From Fremontodendron californicum (Eukaryota > Streptophyta > Magnoliopsida > Malvales > Malvaceae): DNA of 64,000 nucleotides. Positions 56,290-64,000 of this stretch are shown here, one piece after another. A program made the translations under genes and the position numbers. The notes beneath the pieces were generated by a model. It searched no databases and was not told the DNA's origin. It was given only the letters and a program-made list of their open reading frames with translations. How positions within the stretch are numbered: position 1 is the first letter of the stretch; every line of letters starts with the position of its first letter. The stretch spans positions 4,655,001 through 4,719,000 of the forward strand of contig JAULJL010000020.1 in NCBI GenBank assembly GCA_030761205.1. Direction: 5' to 3'.

Positions 56290-56669
56290 TGTGACCTTGC
56301 TCCAAACACTCAAAGAAACTCTCTCACTTTAGTAGATGTATTTTAGTTTATTTCTTGTGTTTTCTGTAGTATATGTCCTCTAGTCTATTTCTTGTGTTTT
56401 CTGTAGTTACCTTGACATGGTTTCATAGTCAATTTATAGATTAGACTAGGGACCTATACTAGATAACTGATAGAGTTAAATCCTACCATTAAGAAATCCT
56501 TATCCTTATCAGTTATTGAGATAAAGAAGCTATATTTAACTCTTATCACTAAAGTAGTTTATCTTGAATAAGATTTACTAAGATAATATCACCTAAGTAA
56601 TTATCAAGATAATTAAATAATTATTTTGGCTTTTTTGAATTATCATGTGGGCCACAATATTATCCAACA
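56290..56669 (-). mobile_element. 3' LTR of a Ty1/copia element
   Basis: On the minus strand the LTR starts TGTTGGATAATATTGTGGCC, immediately after the polypurine run GGGCCAAGTGGGAGAA (56670-56685). The far border is approximate (a CACA at about 56290). A 33-bp phrase with ctatttcttgtgttttctgt is duplicated inside (about 56348-56410). Confidence 0.6.
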
Positions 56670-57064
56670 TTCTCCCACTTGGCCCATATGATAAAACCAA
56701 ATACTGGAATAGGTGATATTTAAATCCAAAACTTAATATGACCATAATTACTCTAGCCAAACTATCACTCAATTAAAGATTCACATAACACGAATCATGG
56801 CGGTAGCATTCTAATTCGAACATTTCCTTCCATGTATTACAATGCATAATCCTCTCGAAAAGAGCACTTTATGAGATAATACTTTATGAATGAATTTTCT
56901 GTAGTCATTCAAGGTCCAAACAAACATGTAAACTTTATATGCACAAACCGAAACATGTTCATAAACTCTAAGAATGTGAAAATAACAAAATTAAGCATGT
57001 TAAAGAAGTCAAACAACACTTCAACAGACATTACTTAGTCCCATACGATCCACACGATAATAAA

Positions 57065-58541
57065 CTATATTGTCGACAATGCTTTAGCCATGGGATCTGC
57101 AACTATCAAGTCTGTACTAATGTGTGGAATATCCACTTCTTGTTTCTTTACATTATATTTAATAGCAAGATACTTTATATCGATGCGTTTTTTGTGATTT
57201 TCACTTTTATCATTCTTATAAAAGAATACTGTGGAAGAGTTGTCATAATAAATACTTAATGGCCTTGCAATATAATTGACAACTCTCAAACCAGAGATAA
57301 AATATCTCAATCTTAATGCCTATGATGTTGTTTTATAGCATAATTCTTGTAGCAGATTTAAGATCAAGGCCATGATTACTTTAATATCTGCCAAGTATTC
57401 CTACTATAAACCTCATGTCAAGTCTTGTACAAACTTGACCGACCATACATAAGGCTTCCAACAACAGATGCATATATAATGCCTTTAATCTGCTCCTTTG
57501 TTTTGGGGACACTGAGTTAAACTGAATTTATCCCTTTTCACAACTAGTGCCATTGTAGGTGAACAACTATGTTTCCTAAATCTTTCCAAAATCCCTTTTG
57601 ATATAGGCTTCTTGAGATAGACTTAATGTCTTTTCAGACCTATCTCTATGAATCTCTATGTCTACGACATAAGAGGTTTCATCCAAATCTTTGATATTAA
57701 AAGGTTTTGTGAAAGAAAAGCTTTATCTCATGTAAAAAAGCTAAATTACTGTTTACAAGGACAATAACATCAACATATAAGACTAAAATATGAACTTACT
57801 CCCACTGACCTAGAAGAAGAGGCCTAGTAGTTTTCTTTCCTTACTTATTGACCTTGAGGGCCTTACCTAGAGTTAAGTCCCGGGGAAGTAGTCAAAGAAG
57901 TACAGCCGGGAAGCCAGACACTATTGAATTGATAGGACATACGGTAATTCTTCTTTATAAGACTAATGGATTGCTTTGAATAGAAATGCTTTCTCTGGTT
58001 CACTGAGGTAGTTCGACTAGCTGGAACGTAGTGAAGGTTCAGTTGCTTTTCCAGGGAAGGAAGCTGAATTTAAGCTGAGTACGCTATGCTGGCTGAGCTG
58101 TTTTCGTGCGCTACGCTAGGGCTACTAACTAGTGCGCTAGGGACAATAACATCAACATATAAGACTAAAATATGAACTTACTCCCACTGACCTTAAGATA
58201 TATACAAGGATCAACAACATTTTTAGTGAAACCAAATGATGTCACAACATTGTGAAACTTTATATACCAATTGACGGGATGCTTATTTTAGTCCATATAT
58301 TGATTTCTTTAATTTGCAAACCAAATTACTAATCAAAGAAACCTTTAATCATGTATACCTGTTCTTCAATATCTCCATTTAAGAAAGTTGTTTTCACATC
58401 CACTTGATATAACTCTAAATCAAAACGAGCTACCAGAGCTATGATAATTCTGAATGAATCCTTCTTAGAAATTGAAGAGAAGGTTTCATGGTAATCAATA
58501 CCTTCACTTTGAGTAAAATCTTTGGCAACAAGTTTAACCTT
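57065..58541 (-). pseudogene. Ty1/copia pol remnant (RT and RNaseH)
   Basis: Minus strand 58541-58330 codes RT start: Lys-Leu-Val-Ala-Lys-Asp-Phe-Thr-Gln, Gly-Ile-Asp-Tyr, Val-Asp-Val-Lys-Thr-Thr-Phe-Leu-Asn-Gly. Decayed RT follows, with a Leu-Tyr-Val-Asp motif that is present twice because of the duplication around 57812-58140. RNaseH ends the frame at 57065 (Tyr-Tyr-Asp-Asn-Ser-Ser, His-Ile-Ser-Thr-Asp). There are numerous stops. The upstream part of the element is cut off by the CACTA transposon beginning at 58542. With the LTR at 56290-56669 it forms the 3' half of a dead copia element. Confidence 0.85.
57812..58140. other. Foreign filler DNA in the copia RT, plausibly mitochondrial (NUMT)
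   Basis: A 329-bp stretch, clearly richer in G and C than its surroundings, interrupts the copia remnant. It is flanked by a 53-bp direct repeat of copia sequence (57759-57811 and 58141-58193). Phrases such as gtagttcgactagctggaac look like plant mitochondrial intergenic DNA to me; this needs a database comparison. It encodes nothing obvious. Confidence 0.5.
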
Positions 58542-58559
58542 CACTACAGCAAACTGGTC

Positions 58560-59095
58560 TTTCAGCGGCGTTTTTATTTTGGAATAGCGGCGTTTATAAA
58601 CGCCGCGAAAAAAAATTAGAGGCGTTTTAAAAAACGCCGCAACAAACGCCGGTAAAAACAGTGACGGGAAATTTAGTGGCGTTTTCACCATAAACGCCGT
58701 TAAATTAGTGGCGTTTTTAGGTACTTTAACGGCATTTATAAACGCCACAATTGAAGGTCGGAAATGGTAATACTTTAAACTTTAGTGGCGTTTTCTATTC
58801 TCAAACGCCACTAAGTGTTCGGTTTTAGCGGCGTTTTGGAATACAAAACGCCGCTAACTATTTGCTTGTAGCGGCGTTTTCCGATCACAAACGCCGCTAA
58901 ATTTTGGCTTTTAGCGGCGTTTTCTGATCAGAAAACGCCGCTATATTTGCAGAAATTTATATATATAGCAGCGTTTGCTTATCAGAAAACGCCGCTATAT
59001 TTGCAGAAATTTATGTATTTAGCGGCGTTTTTTTCTCAAACGCCGCTATAAATGCAGAATATTTTTTTTAAAAAAATACTATTTATTTCCGCTGT
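58560..59095. repeat. CACTA subterminal repeats (GCGGCGTTT)
   Basis: Some twenty occurrences of TTAGCGGCGTTT-like words and of their complement, mostly arranged as short hairpins, with TTAGTGGCGTTT variants near 58675-58815. Such arrays are the binding sites of TNPA in En/Spm-type elements. Confidence 0.88.
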
Positions 59096-59263
59096 AAATG
59101 CAGAATATTTTTTTAAAAAAAAAAATTGAAGGTCCGAAATGCGCAACATTGTCGAATAATACACAAACAACACAAATTATAAAAAATATATATAATATAA
59201 AAATATATTTAATATCAACCATACAATGTATTATTCAACACATCAAATCCACTTACAAATTCT

Positions 59264-60895
59264 TTAATCTGAAGTAGATGAGCCTCCTAAATTCTTTTGC
59301 TGCACTAAATTCATCAACGACTGAAACTGTGACTGTAGCTCCTGATATCGTCTATCCTGTTCTTCTTTCTGAGCTTGTCTCTCTGCTTCCTTCTCCTCAA
59401 AATGTTTATTCATATTTTGCATTTCTTCTCTCAGCATCTGAACTTCATATGCACTGGAGTTTTGTGAAGAAGAAGCAGTAAACCGTTGAGAACCAAGTCC
59501 ATAGTAGCTAGATGGTGTCGGACCCATTCCGACACCTCGAACCCGTCCATATCGTTCTTTTCCAGCTACTTCAGTGAATATTTGATTCTCGACATCTTGC
59601 ATATTCGCTGATGACCCATCTGATGCTCCGACTTGATACTCAGCAATTTTATTTCGAGCTTTCTCCTATAAAACAATAAAATTAATAAAATCTTTTGTAA
59701 AACATATTTGTAAATGAAAACAAGTTTGAAGAAAATATACCATAATTTCCTGAGTCTCGATGTTCAAATAGGATCCATCCTTCTTAGTATGAGTTAACTG
59801 AAACAGTTCAACTCGTCCAATTTTTTCACCCCGCTCAATTTCCTACAAAACAATAATAATTAATACTAAATTGTATTAAAATAATTGAGAACTAATATAT
59901 TAATACATTATGAATGTAAACTTACTTTTTCATTAGCTTTTCTGGCAAAACGTTTTGAACCACTGGTGTGACTGTATTTCTGTTGTTGTCTACTGCTTAC
60001 CCCTATCTTTTCTCGTTCCTGTACATTAGACAAAACACGTTATAAAACTATACATATTCCATAAAATTGTATTATATCAAGTACTATAAGTAAATGACCA
60101 AAATAAATTATAAATGATACCTCTCCTTTTTTTGAATACCAGAATCTAACCAGTCTCTCATACTGCCACATAATCAAACCACGCGGTATGGTTCGTAGTA
60201 AGACATTAGGATCAGTATTTCGATCGAAATACTTTTTCTTCAACTCATGCTTAAAGTCTTTCCATTTTTTCCCCAATGATTTCATAACAAATGATGTGGG
60301 AATCTGCAAAGAAAATCGTGACTGAAACGGAGAAGTTGTACAACGTTAGTTTCGATGATCAACAAAATTATTAAAATAATGCAATACTAATGTAACACGC
60401 TTATACCTCAATAAACTTTAACAGCTCGACTTTCTCAGTATTCGGCACGTCACGCCATGACTCATAATGAATAGGACACTTCATCCCATTTCGAGCAATC
60501 AGGCCAAGAAAGCTAGCCAATAATTGTGCTTCTGGACCAATTGGCTGCTGCTCATTATTTGCTGCGAGAACAATACGCTCTTCAGGAGGTAGTGCCCATA
60601 ACTCCTTTAATGTCGTACGACCACGAGTTCTGCGTTGTCCAACATTATCAACTACACAAAAGCAAATATATTAGCAATTTCAATATGATTTTGCGTACTT
60701 TTAACACAAACGCCGTACCACGATACCTGTATTCAAGTTCGTAGGAACTGCAGTTTCTGCAGCTATGGAGGCAGCCGACAACTCTGGTGGGTTAACATCT
60801 GCAGTAGACGCATTCGGCACCTCTGAAGGCGTCACTCTAGTGTCACCCTCAACAGTCTGAATGATATTGATATCCCTTAATCTTTTCCTCGCCAT
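59264..60895 (-). CDS. TNPA-like (Ptta/En/Spm, Transposase_24) protein of the CACTA element, six exons, intact
   Basis: Exons on the minus strand are 60727-60895, 60407-60651, 60121-60321, 59926-60018, 59741-59842 and 59264-59665. All have GT-AG borders and compatible phases, totalling 1212 bases, 403 residues plus stop. Family features are Leu-Gly-Lys-Lys-Trp-Lys-Asp-Phe-Lys (exon 3), the Arg-Phe-Trp-Tyr-Ser block, and a Gly-Arg-Val-Arg-Gly-Val-Gly-Met-Gly-Pro-Thr-Pro-Ser motif in exon 6. A Glu/Gln-rich coiled coil near the C-terminus is suited to dimerisation. In En/Spm the TNPA protein binds subterminal repeats and brings the ends together for the TNP2/TNPD transposase. It lies downstream of the transposase gene with about 150 bp between them. 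No defect is visible, in contrast to its partner. Confidence 0.82.
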
Positions 60896-61044
60896 GCTAT
60901 CTACATCAATTTTAAGTAAACAACATTAGTATAAGAATGAAATACTATTATGTAAAAAACATTAATAATAATATTTACAGTATAAAAACATATTATATAC
61001 AGAGTATTTGTTTCAAAATAATCTTACTAGATTCCGTTTTTTCA

Positions 61045-64000
61045 TCAAGTTTCATAAATGTCTTCATCAACATCTTCGCGAACCCACCGAACATCTGTAT
61101 TGGTACTAGGGATATTTTCATCCAAGTTTTGATCCGTAAATGGCAAGCATTCAGTTCTTTGTTCAATATCATCTTGAAATTTATCACCCATATCAAACAG
61201 GTTTCTAGGTGTGTTACGGAGTACAACATACCAACCCGCATCATTCGGATCTTCGGAATAAAATACTTGTTTGACTTGAGATGAAAAAATATAAGGTTCG
61301 TCAATCAGTTGTTGTCCGGTGTGAATTAATCGAGAGAAATTCACCATTGTAAATCCGAACTGATCTTTTTTAACACCTCTACTAGTATTCACATCAGCCC
61401 AATCACATCGAAATAACACGACCTTCCACTTGCCATAATAATCCAACTCAATAATATCATTTAGAATTCCATAATAATCAATATCCCCCTCCACAGGATT
61501 ACTATCCCTAGCACTAGCATAGCTTGTTGTTGAAGAAGAAACAACAACTCCACAATTTTGTGTTCTCCTAAAGCGTTCACGGGATTTAGTATGAAATCTA
61601 AATCCATTAATGATGTAAGCACTGTATCTTTTCACTATTCTATTCGGTCCTTGTGAAAAACACTTAATTTCTTCGCTAACATCTCTTCCACTCCAAACCT
61701 ATTACAAGAAACGCAAAGGCAAACACTTCACTTTATTTATATATTAAAGAATACATTGATCGTAATAAAATGATAAAAACTTGTGTTACTTACTACTTCT
61801 CCTAACCATTCGTGGAAATTTTCCGTAAATAACTTATCAAGCTCGCGAAGTTGTCTTCTTCGAGAACGTAAAGTTCCTCTCAAGTAGCTTCTATACTCAC
61901 TATCAAAAAAAGTACGTTTTTTACGTGAGAAAGCAAAAGACAAATTAAACTGTTTGTTAAATTAAAAATTATACTGGAACTTACGTGCGTAATGATTCCA
62001 GTGAATCACTATGGAAAAGCACATATCGATGCGCTTGTGCCCAAGATTTATCATCTAGCTCAACCACTTCAACCTTGCCGATTGGTTGTCCAACACTTCC
62101 AAATAAGTATGTTTCGGCTAAGTTGTTATGTATGACCACATCATTTCTTCCCGGTCTATTAAATCTTGTTTCAACATCATCCAAATATCTTGCACAAAAT
62201 GTCATACACTCCTCCGCTAAATATCCTTCAGCAATAGAACCTTCTGGATAGCGTTTGTTCCGACAATAAGATTTTAACTTTCCTAAAAACCTAAAACATA
62301 ATACATAACAATCTTAATGTGTAATTAAATGCTATGTAAACCAGATAAAAGTATAATAAGCTAATTAGCAAAGTATACCTCTCTAATGGGTACATCCATC
62401 GATAAAAAACTGGTCCGCCGACTTTTGCTTCATAAGGAAGATGGATAACCAAATGCACCATTATAGTGAAGAATGATGGAGGAAAAATCTTCTCTAAGTG
62501 GCACAAAGTTAGAGCTGCTCGATGTTGAAGTTTTTCAAGCTCTTCTACCTTGAGAACTTTGCCACAAATAGCTTTCATTATATTACTAAGTTCAATTATA
62601 GAAGAAGTCACTTGCTTTGACATAGAACAACGTAAAGCAACTGGAAGTAAGTCTTGCATCAAGATATGGTAATCATGTGACTTTAAAGAAGAAAGTTTTC
62701 GATCCTTCACATTCACACATCTTGATATATTGGCGGCATACGCATCCGGGACCTTCATATTTTTCAACACCTTACAGAAGACGTCCTTCTCTTTTTTAGA
62801 CATCCCAAAGCAAGAAGGAGGCAACCGTGATTTTCCATTAGGAAGTAATTCCGGATGAAGATCACGACGAATTCCCATGTCAACTAGGTCAAGCCGACTC
62901 TTTAAGTTGTCTTTTGATTTTCTATCCACATTAAGAATTGTCCCGATGATATTTTCACAAACATTCTTCTTTATATGCATCACATCAAGGTTGTGACGCA
63001 ATAAATTATGCTCCCAATAAGGTAACTCAAAAAGAATACTTTTTTTTCCACAAATCCGCCTCATTTGGATCATCTTCTTCATCTTCCTCCTCATCACTCT
63101 GAATTTCAACATCACCTTCTAACATCTCCCTTGATCTTTTCCTTGACTGTGTGCTACTTGTTTGATTCATCTTTCCATAAGTGAAATTGATATCTTTCAA
63201 CATCAACAAGATATCCGACCCAATCGTGGTCTCAGGTGCTTGTCTTAACTCTTCACTGCCATCAAAGACATGTTTTTGGAATCTAAATCTATGATTTTCA
63301 TCTAACCACCGACGATGTCCCATATAATTGAATTTCTTTCCGTTATATAACCATTTTGAACATGTTTGTGCAGCACAGCAAGGACAAGCATAACGACCTT
63401 TGGTGCTCCAACTAGATAGATTTGCATAAGCAGGAAAATCGTTTATAGTCCATAACAAAGCTGCACGCAAATTAAAGTTTTCCTTTTTTGATGCGTCATA
63501 TGTTTCAACCCCTTCCCATAACTGCTTCAACTCTTGAATAAGAGGTTGCATATAAATGTCAATATCATTTCCGGGACCTTTCTCTCCAGGAATTATCATG
63601 GATAAGATAAAAGAGGATTGTTTCATGCAAATCCATGGAGACAAATTATAAGGAATCAAGACAACCGGCCAAGTACTATAAGAAGTACTCATTATTTTGA
63701 ACGGATTAAAACCGTCAGAACCAAGTCCAAGCCTCACATTCCGGGGATCATTAGCAAAAGATGGGAACTTATTGTCGAATGATTTCCAAGCCAAAGAATC
63801 TGCAGGATGTCTTAATAAGCCATCATCAATCCTTTCATCATGATGCCACCTCATAGAATCAGATGTTTTTGATGACATGAAAATTCGTTGAAGTCTTGGT
63901 ATTAACGGAAAGTACCGCAAAATCTTTGCAGGTTTCTTCTTTAAATGTGTGTCACCATCGTCCTCATTCATATTTTCTTCTGTATTTCCATTCAACCATC
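61045..64000 (-). pseudogene. TNP2-like CACTA transposase (Transposase_21, DUF4218, DUF4216), frameshifted; N-terminus off window
   Basis: Coding parts on the minus strand are as follows. 62379-64000 holds the transposase core (Met-Arg-Trp-His, Pro-Arg-Asn-Val-Arg-Leu-Gly-Leu, Cys-Pro-Cys-Cys, then Asp-Val-Met-His-Ile) and DUF4218 (Asp-Tyr-His-Ile-Leu-Met-Gln, His-Leu-Pro-Tyr-Glu). 61985-62290 continues it, joined in phase through a GT-AG intron. 61794 to about 61949 is a short exon, and 61045-61698 contains DUF4216 (Phe-Arg-Cys-Asp-Trp, Phe-Tyr-Ser-Glu-Asp). A run of eight A bases at about 63042-63049 shifts the frame between the core and DUF4218. The short exon also joins out of phase, suggesting a second one-base loss near 61900. 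Transposases of this type cut the TIRs; this copy is probably inactive unless the homopolymer shift is a sequence error. Confidence 0.85.

Larger units (their letters stand above)
58542..64000 (-). mobile_element. CACTA (En/Spm-type) transposon, 3' end inside the window, continues past 64000
   Basis: The terminal motif CACTACAGCAAA begins at 58542, in the middle of copia RT sequence. About 530 bp of subterminal repeats follow, then a TNPA-like gene (59264-60895) and a TNP2-like gene (61045 to the window end), both on the minus strand. The other terminus is out of view, so the 3-bp target duplication (CTT here would be one arm) cannot be checked. Confidence 0.9.

Noticed and set aside
58329..58748. 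A single 139-codon protein across the copia/CACTA junction
   Set aside because: The first half is CACTA subterminal repeat and the second half copia RT; the ORF is an accident of the insertion.

Overview
The window is nuclear DNA of a dicot plant. The evidence is multi-exon genes with GT-AG introns, an AT-rich background, and an almost complete cover of plant-specific transposable elements: Tat/Ogre-like and Athila-like Ty3/gypsy elements, a Ty1/copia remnant, a CACTA element, MULE-, hAT- and Tourist-type elements, and a plant-mobile-domain pseudogene. I see no rRNA, tRNA or CRISPR array. The species cannot be named from the sequence alone.

The only recognisable host genes are a small minus-strand family of FSH1-type serine hydrolases: a truncated pseudogene (9138-9434) and two apparently intact five-exon genes of 234 codons each (10228-11323 and 51419-52555). 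The two intact genes lie in a duplicated block of about 3 kb (9.6-11.6 plus 45.7-46.9 kb, and 46.9-54.1 kb). The copies have been spread apart and decorated by insertions.

The centre is a three-level nest, each level bounded by a matching 5-bp target-site duplication (TSD). Level 1 is an Ogre-like element on the minus strand (11583-45699, TSD ATTAT, LTRs about 2.1 kb) with a DUF7745-like ORF1, gag-protease, a probable intron between protease and reverse transcriptase, RT-RNaseH-integrase, and a 38-bp tandem array near the 3' end. All of its genes are broken. Level 2 is an Athila-like element on the plus strand (19208-37638, TSD CCAAT, LTRs 1502 bp each with about six differences), inserted in the level-1 pol. 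Level 3 is a related element on the minus strand (26016-34928, TSD ATTAC), inserted in level 2.

Levels 2 and 3 have both lost most or all of pol. Both carry the same two extra ORFs downstream of the gag-pol remnant: an unknown 178-codon protein with a four-cysteine cluster, and a homologue of LOG, the cytokinin-activating phosphoribohydrolase. The LOG reading frame is open in level 3 and has a one-base frameshift in level 2. This apparent capture of a hormone-activation gene by a non-autonomous retrotransposon group is the most interesting thing in the window.

Left flank: an antisense extra ORF and the 3' LTR of a Tat-like element (1-1908), two MULE-type MITEs, and a decayed plant-mobile-domain gene (4754-6740) framed by arrays of a repeated hairpin. 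Right flank: a hAT-like element with a Tourist-like MITE inside it, a long-TIR MULE, palindromic and tandem repeats, a copia remnant interrupted by organelle-like DNA, and a CACTA element (58542 to beyond the window end) with an apparently intact TNPA-like gene and a frameshifted TNP2-like transposase.
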